Source: Janthinobacterium sp. 67
GTDB lineage: Bacteria; Pseudomonadota; Gammaproteobacteria; Burkholderiales; Burkholderiaceae_D
DNA: 64,000 nt
Reading direction: 5' to 3'
Assembly: GCF_002797895.1 (NCBI RefSeq)
Contig: NZ_PGES01000001.1
Span: 2,976,001 to 3,040,000, forward strand
In this document: positions 53,140 to 63,079 of the stretch, one piece after another
Numbering within the stretch: the first letter of the stretch is position 1
How the letters are laid out: each line of letters opens with the position of its first letter
Notes under the pieces: generated by a model
Told to the model about the DNA's origin: nothing
Seen by the model: only the letters and a program-made list of their open reading frames with translations
Databases searched by the model: none
Made by a program: the position numbers and the translations under genes

Positions 53140-54555
53140 ATGCGTTTAGTTCCAACAATTTTATGCGGTGGTGTGGGCTCGCGCCTTTGGCCTGTCTCCC
53201 GTGATCTGCATCCAAAACCTTTCATTCGCCTGGCGGATGGACAAAGCCTTTTGCAAAAAGCCTTCCTGCGTGGCGCAGTGTTACCAGATGTCGAGGAAAT
53301 TCTGACCGTCACCAATCGTGAACTATTCTTCAAGACCAAAGACGAATTCGGTGAAGTCAATCAGACACAGCTACCGACTTCATTTATCCTCGAACCCTTT
53401 GGCCGCAATACCTCAGCAGCCATTGCAGCTGCATCACTCCATGTATCCGAGACGTATGGTGCTGATGCCGTCTTGTTGGTTCTGGCCGCAGATCATCTGA
53501 TCGCTGATCAAGCAGCGTTCGTCGACGCCGTCGCTGACGCAGCCGTACTTGCGCAGCAGGGTAATCTGGTCACGTTTGGCATCCAGCCAGATGCGCCTGA
53601 AACCGGCTACGGCTACATTGAGGCAGAGGGCAGCAAGGTGTTGCGCTTCGTAGAAAAGCCATCGCATGAGAAAGCTGTAGAGTATCTCCAGTCCGGGCGA
53701 TTTTTGTGGAACTCCGGTATGTTTTGCTTTACTGCCGGCAGCATGTTGGAAGCAATGGAGCAGTACTGTCCAGACATTCTCTTGACGACGCGCACATGTA
53801 TGGCGCAGGCCCGTAGTGTCGAAGGCAAGGGCGTGAAGGAAATCGAACTTGATTCCGGCAGCTTTGCAAAAGTTCCTGACAACTCCATCGACTATACCGT
53901 CATGGAAAAATCAAGCAAAGTTGCAGTGGTTCCGTGTAACATTGGCTGGAGCGATATTGGCTCTTGGAGCGCACTGGCCGACCTTTCCGCGCCAGATGCG
54001 AACGGCAATCGCATCGATGCTCAGGCATTCTTGCATGATGTTACTAATTGCTATATCCACAGCGACAAACGAGTCATTGGTGCGGTCGGCATCGATAATC
54101 TCATCATCGTCGATACTCCCGATGCCTTGCTCGTGGCCGATAAATCTCGCACGCAAGATGTCAGGCATCTCTATGCAAAACTGAAATCGCAAGGGCACGA
54201 TGCACACAAACACCATCTCACGGCGCACCGTCCATGGGGCACTTACACCGTGCTTGAAGAAGATGCCAGCTTCAAGATCAAGCGCATCGAGGTAAAACCC
54301 GGTGCCTCTTTATCGCTGCAAATGCACCATCATCGCAGCGAGCACTGGATCGTAGTCAGTGGCATGGCGAAAGTGGTCAATGGTGATACTGAACTGTTCG
54401 TCAGAACTAATGAATCCACTTATATTCCTGCGGGCCACAAACACAGGCTGGAGAATCCGGGTATGCTAAGTCTTGTGATGATCGAAGTACAAAGCGGCGA
54501 ATACCTTGGGGAGGACGATATCGTGCGCTTCCAGGATACTTATGGACGCGTCTAA
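53140..54555 (+). CDS. manC: Mannose-1-phosphate guanylyltransferase/mannose-6-phosphate isomerase
   Basis: The 471-residue bifunctional enzyme makes GDP-mannose for exopolysaccharide or LPS. The pyrophosphorylase signature CGGVGSRLWPVSRDLHPKPF is at the N-terminus, FVEKPSHEKA and MEKSSKVAVVPCNIGWSDIG follow, and a C-terminal cupin isomerase domain carries MHHHRSEHW with YIPAGHKHRLENPG. GAGAGAG lies before the ATG. Three sampled lines average about 53% G+C, against about 70% in a line of rng. There are no other GDP-mannose or polysaccharide genes around it, so it looks like an acquired or left-over singleton. Confidence 0.93.
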   Translation: MRLVPTILCGGVGSRLWPVSRDLHPKPFIRLADGQSLLQKAFLRGAVLPDVEEILTVTNRELFFKTKDEFGEVNQTQLPTSFILEPFGRNTSAAIAAASLHVSETYGADAVLLVLAADHLIADQAAFVDAVADAAVLAQQGNLVTFGIQPDAPETGYGYIEAEGSKVLRFVEKPSHEKAVEYLQSGRFLWNSGMFCFTAGSMLEAMEQYCPDILLTTRTCMAQARSVEGKGVKEIELDSGSFAKVPDNSIDYTVMEKSSKVAVVPCNIGWSDIGSWSALADLSAPDANGNRIDAQAFLHDVTNCYIHSDKRVIGAVGIDNLIIVDTPDALLVADKSRTQDVRHLYAKLKSQGHDAHKHHLTAHRPWGTYTVLEEDASFKIKRIEVKPGASLSLQMHHHRSEHWIVVSGMAKVVNGDTELFVRTNESTYIPAGHKHRLENPGMLSLVMIEVQSGEYLGEDDIVRFQDTYGRV

Positions 54556-55014
54556 GGAGTTTCACCAGCTACAACGCTGACTCTTATCAGCGGCGGGCGA
54601 TCACATCAATGCAAAGATCGTCTACCGCATCTGCCGCGCTTATGCTCCGTTCATGCAGCGGTAACGGCCGTTATCGACACCGATGTGCATCTGCAAGAAG
54701 GTCATACCCTCTACCTGCCGCTATATGCACCAGCAAGTGCAGGGACAATCTGGGCAGGCCGGCGTACTTAGCCAAGCGCTAACCGGCCGAAGCGACGACG
54801 CATAAAAACCAATATATCAACCTTCCGTCAATTCGCCCACGGACGCTGCCGCTAGTCCGGCTGCCGCCGGGATTAGTATCCCATTTGACTCGAATATCGA
54901 TAGCAGCATCCGCGCGGCAGCGAACAGTTGCAAAAGTTATCTACGTGCGAGACCGATACACTCAATTGCTCCGGTCGCGTTTTTTGAGGAGGTTCATCCG
55001 TATATCGGCCCAGC
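54556..55014. other. 459-bp gene-free interval after manC
   Basis: Frames are short and lack ribosome sites. No clear terminator follows manC. Base composition is mixed, and returns to the high-G+C norm at about 55.0 kb. It could be decayed coding DNA, but I cannot identify a parent gene. Confidence 0.55.
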
Positions 55015-55548
55015 TCAGGCAGGATCGAGGTAAAACACGGCATACACCTTCAAGGGCGTCGTTTCCGTCGCCTTTTCCGAGCGCACGACGGAGCAATCGT
55101 CGGCGGCCAGGCTGCGCCAGTTCTGGATGCCGGCCTTGGCGAACATGGCGTGCGCGGGAGCATTCGCGGCCAGGTCCAGCACCAGGCAGGCGTTGCGCGG
55201 GCCGGCGCCATAGTTGACGGCGCGGATCTCGATGCCGAAGGTCGTCATCCACGGTTCCCACAAGCCCTTTTCCTTGCCGGCCGCGATGCGCTCGAGCATC
55301 TCGCCGAACGTCAAACCTTTTTTGACGGTATCGCGCAGTGCTTGCAGCGATGGCGCCAGGCGCGGGTCGGGCTGCTTGTTGCCGGCGCGAATCTCGGCGA
55401 TCGCCTTCAGTTCCTTGATGATGGCCGCATCGCGCTCCGTATAGTCGCGCATGCGCGCGTAGAAGTCGGCGTCCAGGAAGGGATTGACGGTCAGCTTGGC
55501 GACGCCCTCTTCGCGGCGTTTGGGGGAAGGCGTATTGGTTTTGGTCAT
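55015..55548 (-). CDS. Hypothetical protein
   Basis: The start at 55548 (MTKTNTPSPKRREEG) gives 177 residues; a start at 55596 would add 16 residues without a better ribosome site. The N-terminal half is helical and charged (ADFYARMRDYTERDAAIIKE). The C-terminal half looks like a small mixed alpha/beta domain (MTTFGIEIRAVNYGAGPRNA, PLKVYAVFYLDPA). There is no signal peptide or membrane helix, so it is probably cytosolic. I do not recognise the family. It is the last gene before the low-G+C manC patch and reads towards it. Confidence 0.65.
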   Translation of the reverse strand: MTKTNTPSPKRREEGVAKLTVNPFLDADFYARMRDYTERDAAIIKELKAIAEIRAGNKQPDPRLAPSLQALRDTVKKGLTFGEMLERIAAGKEKGLWEPWMTTFGIEIRAVNYGAGPRNACLVLDLAANAPAHAMFAKAGIQNWRSLAADDCSVVRSEKATETTPLKVYAVFYLDPA

Positions 55549-55614
55549 GGCGGTAGAGGGCAAGAGAAACGATGAGGGGCGCCAGTTTAACATCATGGCG
55601 CGCCGGCGGCGGCG

Positions 55615-56094
55615 TCAGCGCCGCTTTAATGTTGCGCCCGGCGGGTGCGGGGCGGCCACGGTGGCGCGCGCGCCAGGGCGCATGAAGCCGCGCCGCGGCC
55701 CGAACAGGAGGACGGCGCCCGCATACAGTCCCGCCAGGGGAAAGCGCACTTCCCTGAGCAACTGGTGGAAAATGGCGATCGACTGCGCGCGGGTGACGGG
55801 AATGTCGGCGCGCCACTGGCACAGCACGTCATGCACGAGGCTGGCGTGATAGGTCGCCGGCAAGCCCAGGTGTTGCGCGCCATCGGGCGTGCCCACATAA
55901 AACAGGCCGAGCACGCTGATACAGGGCGAACAGCCATCCCAGGCATAGCCGGTGCGGATGCGGATCGCCGATTCGCGGATGGTGACCCACTCGTTTTCAA
56001 ACTCTATGCCGTCAAGCAAGGGCGAACAATAGCCATAGTCGCTGTCCAGCGCATAGCGCCAGGCGTTGCCGGGCATGCCGAAGTTCTTCGGCAT
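55615..56094 (-). CDS. DUF1353-like small protein
   Basis: The 159-residue protein begins MPKNFGMPGNAWRYALDS and has ESAIRIRTGYAWDGCSP, followed by LPATYHASLVHDVLCQW. This pattern (a beta-rich start, xGYxxDGxS, then a His/Asp helix) recalls DUF1353 proteins, which are often phage or plasmid borne. The C-terminal 30 residues are basic and Pro-rich. It is alone, with no phage genes nearby. The assignment is tentative and the function unknown. Confidence 0.55.
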   Translation of the reverse strand: MPKNFGMPGNAWRYALDSDYGYCSPLLDGIEFENEWVTIRESAIRIRTGYAWDGCSPCISVLGLFYVGTPDGAQHLGLPATYHASLVHDVLCQWRADIPVTRAQSIAIFHQLLREVRFPLAGLYAGAVLLFGPRRGFMRPGARATVAAPHPPGATLKRR

Positions 56095-56208
56095 CAGCGG
56101 CCTCCCTGCCGGGCTTGCGTTGCTGTCGGTTGCATGGCGTTGTCTTGATAATTATCAATATCAAGATTTAAACATACTCCAGCAAAAGAAGCACAACAAG
56201 TGGCAGAC

Positions 56209-57234
56209 TCAGGCGCGCGGCGCGGCCGTCGATTCGCGCACCACCAGTTCGGGTTTCAGGCGCACGTCGAGCACCGGCGAATCGGGCGAGTCTATGGTTT
56301 GCAGGATCAGGCGGGCCGCTTCCGTGCCAATGCCGTGGTGGCGGATGCGGATGGTGGTGAGAGGGGGACGGATCATGTCCATGTAGGGCATGTCGTTGTG
56401 CCCCACGACGGAAATATCTTCGGGACAACTCAAGCCCAGCTCGCGGATGGCGTCGTAGCAGCCGAGGGCCACCAGGTCGCTACCCGTCACCACGGCCGTC
56501 GTTCGCGGCGAATGGCGCAACAGTTCCAGCAATGCCTCCTTGCCGCATTCGCGCGAATAGCCGCTGCTTTCAAAGACGAACGCTTGCGAGGGATCGAGTT
56601 CGCTGGCCTGGATGGCGGCCAGGAAACCGAGGCGGCGCACGTGGCCCGTGGACAAATTTTCCGGGCCGGCGATGTGCGCGATATGGCGGTGGCCCAGCGC
56701 CAGCAAGTGTTCGACGGCCAGGCGCATGCCGACCACGTCGTCGCTGACGACGCAGGAGGCGACGCCGTTTTCATCGCTGCGGTTGACTGTGACGACGGGT
56801 ACGTTCTGGTCGATGCACATCTTGATGACGGGATCGTCGCGGCGCGCCGTGGCCAGGATCAGGCCATCGACCTGCTGCCCCAGCAGGCGGTTGATGACGA
56901 ACAGCTGCTCTTCCTCGTCGGCGCCCACGTTGGTGACGATGGCCAGGTAGCCATGCTTGCGCAAGCCTTCTTCGATGCCCAGCAGGATCGGCGGGAAAAC
57001 AGCGTTGGTAATGTCGGGCAAGACCACGCCGATGATGCGCGACTTGCGCGTCACCAGGGTGGAGGCGGCGCGGTTGGGCCGGTAGCCGAGCCGGCCCGCT
57101 TCGGCCAGCACGCGCGTGGCCACCTCGGCGCTGACCATTTGCCGCGTTGCCGGGTTCATCACGCGCGACACGGTGGAAAAGTGCACGCCGCTGGCCCGCG
57201 CAACGTCGCTTAAGGTGGGGTTCTTGTTTGTCAT
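56209..57234 (-). CDS. LacI/GalR-family transcriptional repressor
   Basis: The start at 57234 gives 341 residues. The N-terminal helix-turn-helix with hinge is classical (TLSDVARASGVHFSTVSRVM, then LGYRPNRAASTLVTRKS). A periplasmic-binding-protein-like core follows (IIGVVLPDITNAVFPPILLG, VVGHNDMPYMDMIRPPLTTI). It is divergent from a malic enzyme gene. The palindrome TGCAAACGCTTGCA, of LacI type, occurs in the malic enzyme promoter, and a near-identical one lies upstream of its own promoter. It therefore likely represses both and responds to a central-carbon or sugar metabolite. The effector is not identified. Confidence 0.92.
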   Translation of the reverse strand: MTNKNPTLSDVARASGVHFSTVSRVMNPATRQMVSAEVATRVLAEAGRLGYRPNRAASTLVTRKSRIIGVVLPDITNAVFPPILLGIEEGLRKHGYLAIVTNVGADEEEQLFVINRLLGQQVDGLILATARRDDPVIKMCIDQNVPVVTVNRSDENGVASCVVSDDVVGMRLAVEHLLALGHRHIAHIAGPENLSTGHVRRLGFLAAIQASELDPSQAFVFESSGYSRECGKEALLELLRHSPRTTAVVTGSDLVALGCYDAIRELGLSCPEDISVVGHNDMPYMDMIRPPLTTIRIRHHGIGTEAARLILQTIDSPDSPVLDVRLKPELVVRESTAAPRA

Positions 57235-57261
57235 GGGCTTCCCGGATAGCAATAGCGTGAT

Positions 57262-57310
57262 TTTATCGCAAAAAATGCCCATTCCGTCAAAAACCGAGCA
57301 AACGCTTGCA
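57262..57310 (-). promoter_or_regulatory. lacI-type gene promoter with upstream operator
   Basis: Read on the minus strand, TTGACG (57285-57290) and GATAAA (57262-57267) are 17 bp apart. AGCAAACGCTTGCA (57297-57310) lies 6 bp above the -35. It matches LacI-family sites (central CG, mirrored arms). Confidence 0.6.
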
Positions 57311-57365
57311 TTGAATTAATGCCACTGCCCAAAGCGGTTTTGTTGTGCTTAAGTACAATCCAGCC

Positions 57366-57394
57366 TTGACATCGTGCAAACGCTTGCATACCAT
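57366..57394 (+). promoter_or_regulatory. Malic enzyme promoter with LacI-type operator in the spacer
   Basis: A perfect TTGACA (57366-57371) is 17 bp from TACCAT (57389-57394). The 14-bp palindrome TGCAAACGCTTGCA (57375-57388) lies exactly between -35 and -10, a classic repression position. The start codon is 47 bp downstream. Confidence 0.7.
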
Positions 57395-57440
57395 GGCTCG
57401 GACTTACCACTCGGGCCTGGTTGCCCTTCCCAGAATTCCT

Positions 57441-58697
<1,257 letters not shown>

Positions 58698-58757
58698 TCG
58701 GCACAAAAAAGATTCGCCATAGTTAGCAAAGTTACATTAAGTTACCATTGCTTACAA

Positions 58758-58787
58758 AAAAAACCATGGCCAAAACCATGGTTTTTT
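58758..58787 (+). terminator. Terminator of the malic enzyme gene
   Basis: AAAACCATGG and CCATGGTTTT pair with a CCAAAA loop (core 58762-58783) and a T run follows. It is 60 bp past the stop. Confidence 0.8.
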
Positions 58788-58931
58788 CGTTTATATCCTT
58801 GGGTTTGGCCAGATAGTTCTAAAAAAGCAATTTGCACGTCGGCGTTTTTGCATGAACCTTCGATTACAATGACGTCTACTTTATGTTGTTACAGTTGCCA
58901 TAACGGCGATGATGTGTTCCCAAGGATATTC

Positions 58932-60143
58932 ATGCTCGGCCTGACTTCTGTTTGTGTCTTTCTTTTCTCAGCGTTGGCGCTGGCCTTCAACAGCGGATAT
59001 TCACTCGGCGCCTTGGTTCTTCTGCTAGCCAGTACCTATCTGCTCTGGAAACGTCCACGCCTGAATCTGCAACGTCGCGATTACCTGTTGCTCGGCACCC
59101 TGCTGTTGTATTTCTCCATTTTCACAGCCAATATGCTGTACCACGCCGACCCGGCACGCGAACTCGACATCCCGCTGCGCGCGCTGCTGGCCACTCCTGT
59201 ATTGCTGTTACTGCTCGCCTATCCGCCTCGCGCGGCTGCCTGGTGGGGTGGCGTGGCCATCGGTGCCATCGCAGGAGCGGCACTTGCGTTTTGGCAATTG
59301 ACCGTACTGCACATGGAACGTCCGCAGGCGGCAACCAGCAACGCCATTCACTTTGGCAATGCCAGCATGCTGCTGGGCATGCTGGCCCTATGCGGGCTGA
59401 GCTGGGCTCGTGAACAGCGCCATCGCAGAGTTTGGACGACACTATTGCTCACCGGTGCCTTGGCTGGCATCCTCGGCTCCATCGTCAGTGGCAGTCGCGG
59501 CGGTTGGCTGGCATTGCCCGTGTGCGGATGCATATTTGCCGCCCAGTATTCGAAAGGCCGAGGCAAGCACTATATGGCCGGCCTGCTGACATTATTCATA
59601 GCGGTAGCCGCGCTCGCATACTCGCTTCCAAATTCGCCTGTGCGTGAACGTGCAATCATTGCCATTGATGACTTGAAAAAATTTGAGTACAACGGCAATG
59701 TCAGCACATCAATCGGGCAACGGATAGAGATGTGGCGGACGGCAATAGCCTTGTCAGATAAAAATATATGGTTCGGCATGGGGCGCAATGGCTACCTGGC
59801 CGCGAAACAGCAACTGGTGGCAGAGGGAAGCATGAGCAAGACGGTGCTCGACCATACCAATGCGCACAATGACTACTTCGATGCCCTGGTCAAGCGCGGC
59901 ACTTTCGGCCTGCTAACGCTGCTCGCACTATTCTTTATACCGCTGACGCTATTTGCGCGCGCATTGCGTCACAGTCCGCCCGCAGCCCGTCCGTATGCGT
60001 TGGGTGGTGTCATCCTTTGTACCTGCTACCCGATTTTTGGATTAACGACGAGCTCGTTAACCCTAAATATCGGCATCATCATGCTCGTCTTCCCGATGGT
60101 GATACTGTGGGCTCTGTTGCGCCAGCAAGAGCGCACTGCCTGA
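58932..60143 (+). CDS. O-antigen ligase (Wzy/WaaL-family)
   Basis: The start at 58932 has AAGGA seven bases upstream and gives 403 residues; frames starting at 58848 or 58869 are weaker. About ten to twelve membrane helices (LGLTSVCVFLFSALALAFN... to IIMLVFPMVILWALL) surround a large periplasmic loop with GSRGGWLALP and HNDYFDALVKRGTFGLL, the Wzy_C pattern of LPS ligases and polymerases. It would attach O-antigen to lipid A-core on the periplasmic face. G+C is lower than average (about 53% in one sampled line). It heads an envelope group with an MsbA-like exporter and a glycosyltransferase. Confidence 0.85.
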   Translation: MLGLTSVCVFLFSALALAFNSGYSLGALVLLLASTYLLWKRPRLNLQRRDYLLLGTLLLYFSIFTANMLYHADPARELDIPLRALLATPVLLLLLAYPPRAAAWWGGVAIGAIAGAALAFWQLTVLHMERPQAATSNAIHFGNASMLLGMLALCGLSWAREQRHRRVWTTLLLTGALAGILGSIVSGSRGGWLALPVCGCIFAAQYSKGRGKHYMAGLLTLFIAVAALAYSLPNSPVRERAIIAIDDLKKFEYNGNVSTSIGQRIEMWRTAIALSDKNIWFGMGRNGYLAAKQQLVAEGSMSKTVLDHTNAHNDYFDALVKRGTFGLLTLLALFFIPLTLFARALRHSPPAARPYALGGVILCTCYPIFGLTTSSLTLNIGIIMLVFPMVILWALLRQQERTA

Positions 60144-60194
60144 GTTCGTTTTCCGCCTGACCGTTTTTGCCGCCCCCTGCAAGGAACCATACCG

Positions 60195-61928
60195 ATGCTC
60201 ACGCCCGACCTGAAGCGCCTCACCGCGCTGCACGCGCCCTACAAGAAACACCTGGGCATGGCCCTGCTGGCGATGGTCGTCACGGCGGGCACGGAACCGC
60301 TGCTGCCGTATGCGCTCAAACTGCTGCTCGACAATGGCTTTGGCGGCAAGGTGAGTTTTTCCTTCTGGCTGGTGCCGCTGATCGTCATCGGCATCTTTGC
60401 CATGCGCGGCGCATCGACGTTTGCCAGCAGCTACCTGATGAGCTATGTCTCCACGCGCATCCTCAACGAATTGCGGCGCAGGATGTTTGCCAGCATGCTC
60501 AACTTGCCCATCGACTTCTACAACACGCACACGGTGGGCAAAGTCATCAACTCCATCATGTTTGAAGTGCAGCAGATCATCGAGATGGTGACCAAGGTGT
60601 TTACTTCGATCGTGCGCTCCTCGCTGACCGTGCTGGGCCTGCTGGCGTGGCTGCTGTACCTGAACTGGGCACTGACCCTCGTCACCCTGGTGCTGCTTCC
60701 CGTACTGACCATCGTCGTGCGCACCACGGGCAAGCGCCTGAAAAAACTCAACCGCGATTCGCTGGCCGTCAATGCCGAGCTGACCCAGGTCATCGAGGAA
60801 ACCACGCGCGCCCAGCAAGTGATCAAAATCTTCGGCGGCCAGGCCTACGAGAAAGCCCGCTTTGAAGAGCGCGCCGAGCAATTGCGCCGCTACAGCATGC
60901 GCATGACGACGACCTTTTCCGCCACCGTGCCCATCACGCAAGTGATCACGGCCGCGGCCGTGGCCCTGGTCATCGTCATGGCCCTGTTCCAGTCCGAGCA
61001 GGGGCAAATCACGGTCGGCGGCTTTGTTTCCTTCATCACGGCCATGCTGATGCTGCTGACACCGTTGAAACAGCTGGCCGAAGTCAACGGCCCCCTGCAG
61101 CGCGGCATGGCCGCCGCCGAGGAAGTCTTCCTGCTGATCGACAAGACACCGGAACGCACGGGCGGCAAGCCGCTCGCTGGCCGCAGCAAAGGCCACATCG
61201 AGTTCAAGGACGTGAGCTTTGCCTACCCCGGACATCCGGAGCCGGCCCTGCAGCACATCGACCTGAACATCGCGCCAGGACAAACGGTCGCCTTCGTCGG
61301 CATGTCCGGCGGCGGCAAATCGACCCTGGTCAGCCTGCTGCCCGGCTTTTACTCGGCCAGCAGCGGTGAAATCTTGCTCGACGGACAAAATATCGATGCC
61401 ATCGCCCTGAGCAGCCTGCGCAGCCAGATCGCCATGGTCAGCCAGCAAGTGGTGCTGTTCGACGATACGCTGGCCGCCAACATCGCGTATGGGGATGCGG
61501 CACCGGACCGCCAGCGCGTCGAAGCGGCCGCTGCGGCCGCCTTCCTGTCGGACGTCATCGACGGTTTGCCCGACGGTCTGGAAACGCGCCTGGGCGACAA
61601 CGGCTCGCGCCTGTCCGGCGGCCAGCGCCAGCGCGTGGCCATCGCCCGCGCAATCTACAAGGATGCGCCCATCCTGATCCTCGATGAAGCCACCTCGGCA
61701 CTGGATACGGAGGCGGAACGGGCCGTGCAAGCGGCCCTGGAGCACCTGATGCAAGGAAAAACCACCTTAGTTATTGCTCATCGGCTATCAACAATTGAAC
61801 GCGCGGACCGTATCGTGGTATTGTCACATGGGAAAATAATGGAAACCGGCAGTCACCAGCAATTATTGGATGCCAACGGCGCGTATGCCAATCTGCATCG
61901 CCTGCAATTTTCCCAGCAAGTGGTATGA
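60195..61928 (+). CDS. msbA: Lipid A-core flippase, MsbA-like ABC exporter
   Basis: The 577-residue fused ABC exporter has six transmembrane helices in the first 320 residues. Walker A is GMSGGGKSTL (about 370), the signature is LSGGQRQR (about 472), Walker B is ILILDEATSALD and the H loop is VIAHRLSTI. Length fits MsbA (582 in E. coli). It should flip core-lipid A across the inner membrane using ATP. It is preceded by AAGGA and is 51 bp after the ligase gene, with a family 9 glycosyltransferase next, all fitting LPS assembly. A general lipid or drug exporter remains possible. Confidence 0.85.
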   Translation: MLTPDLKRLTALHAPYKKHLGMALLAMVVTAGTEPLLPYALKLLLDNGFGGKVSFSFWLVPLIVIGIFAMRGASTFASSYLMSYVSTRILNELRRRMFASMLNLPIDFYNTHTVGKVINSIMFEVQQIIEMVTKVFTSIVRSSLTVLGLLAWLLYLNWALTLVTLVLLPVLTIVVRTTGKRLKKLNRDSLAVNAELTQVIEETTRAQQVIKIFGGQAYEKARFEERAEQLRRYSMRMTTTFSATVPITQVITAAAVALVIVMALFQSEQGQITVGGFVSFITAMLMLLTPLKQLAEVNGPLQRGMAAAEEVFLLIDKTPERTGGKPLAGRSKGHIEFKDVSFAYPGHPEPALQHIDLNIAPGQTVAFVGMSGGGKSTLVSLLPGFYSASSGEILLDGQNIDAIALSSLRSQIAMVSQQVVLFDDTLAANIAYGDAAPDRQRVEAAAAAAFLSDVIDGLPDGLETRLGDNGSRLSGGQRQRVAIARAIYKDAPILILDEATSALDTEAERAVQAALEHLMQGKTTLVIAHRLSTIERADRIVVLSHGKIMETGSHQQLLDANGAYANLHRLQFSQQVV

Positions 61929-61963
61929 CACCATCGAATGAATACCTGAAATCGTACTGATAC

Positions 61964-63064
61964 ATGACGCCTTTGATTCCCGCCGAACTTCTACAAAAGT
62001 CGGAAAAAATTCTGTTCATCGCCCATCTGGCGCTGGGAGACTTTACCTACCTGCAAAATGGTTTCCGCGCCTTTGCCGCGGCCTACCCCCACATCCAGAT
62101 CCACCTGTGGGTCGACGAAGTACGGCGCACGTCCGACGCCAAACAATGGGAAAGCTTGCGTACCTATTCGCTGTACGACTGGGTAGAACAGTCGGGCCTG
62201 TTCGCCAAGGTGTACCGCAAGACCTACAGCCCTGCGCTATACGAAGAATCACTGCGCGAAGCCCAGGCGGAGCAGTATCCTGTCGTCGTGTCGCTGGCCC
62301 ACGTACGGCCACAGCAATATGCGGACCTTGCCCGCGCGATCAGCCCGCACGGACTGGTGATCGGCACGCGCAAACCGTTCAGCCCGCTTCGCCCCTGGCA
62401 TTACCTGGCCTACCGCAAGATCGACGCCGTACTGGCCTCGTATGCGGGGCAAGATGCCGGCGAGCACCATATCAGCAGCGTGTATGCGGACTGGTTCCAT
62501 CAGTTGACGGGACTCGACATTCCCGTGGCCGAACGCTATCCCTTCGTGCACATACCCGAGCACGCATTGCAGCAGGCGCAGGAGCAACTGGCCGCCTGGG
62601 GCTTTGCGCCGCGCCAGGGCCCGCTCGTGCTCTTGAATCCGTTTGCCAAGTCGCACAAGCGCGGCTGGCCCCTGGAACGCATTGCCGAACTGATTTCACG
62701 CATGCAAGCGATGCCGAAATGGCAGCATGCCTGCTTCCTGATCAATGCCATGCCGCAGGAACTGGCCAAGGTGAATGCCGTCGTACAGGCGCACAACTTG
62801 CCGCGCACGCAAGCCTTCAGCGCCGTCGACAACTTTTTCCAGCTGCCGGCCATGCTGGCGCAATGCGACCTGATCATTTCGGTGGAAACGTCGATCATGC
62901 ACCTGGCGAACGCCGTGCATGTGCCCGTCGTGGCATTGATGCGCAAGAAGAATCCGGAATGGGCGCCCTTCGACAGCGCCAACAGCACCGTCATCACGGT
63001 GGCGCGCCGCAGCGACTGGGTCAAGGCGATTTCAAGCGATCAGGTATTGAAGACCATCGCCTAG
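61964..63064 (+). CDS. Glycosyltransferase family 9 (heptosyltransferase-like)
   Basis: The 366-residue cytosolic or membrane-associated GT-B enzyme has an N-terminal ILFIAHLALGDFTYLQNGFR segment. The C-terminal nucleotide-sugar region has VLLNPFAKSHKRGWPLERIA and CDLIISVETSIMHLANAVHV, followed by VPVVALMRKKNPEW. This is the WaaC/F/Q pattern. It likely adds a heptose or another sugar to the LPS core. It follows msbA by 35 bp. The donor and acceptor are not determined. Confidence 0.87.
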   Translation: MTPLIPAELLQKSEKILFIAHLALGDFTYLQNGFRAFAAAYPHIQIHLWVDEVRRTSDAKQWESLRTYSLYDWVEQSGLFAKVYRKTYSPALYEESLREAQAEQYPVVVSLAHVRPQQYADLARAISPHGLVIGTRKPFSPLRPWHYLAYRKIDAVLASYAGQDAGEHHISSVYADWFHQLTGLDIPVAERYPFVHIPEHALQQAQEQLAAWGFAPRQGPLVLLNPFAKSHKRGWPLERIAELISRMQAMPKWQHACFLINAMPQELAKVNAVVQAHNLPRTQAFSAVDNFFQLPAMLAQCDLIISVETSIMHLANAVHVPVVALMRKKNPEWAPFDSANSTVITVARRSDWVKAISSDQVLKTIA

Positions 63065-63079
63065 AGAACGCTTCAGTGG

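Noticed and set aside
54600..54665. Short stretch after manC (HINAKIVYRICRAYAPF) vaguely like the end of an IS3-type transposase
   Set aside because: Too short, no catalytic residues or terminal repeats are seen, so an insertion sequence cannot be claimed.
54885..55217. A 110-codon plus-strand frame crossing into the antisense of the 55015 gene
   Set aside because: Basic, low-complexity product, no ribosome site, and half of it is the antisense of a better gene.
55615..56094. Possible prophage signature from the DUF1353-like protein
   Set aside because: A single tentative domain with no integrase, capsid, lysis or attachment site nearby.
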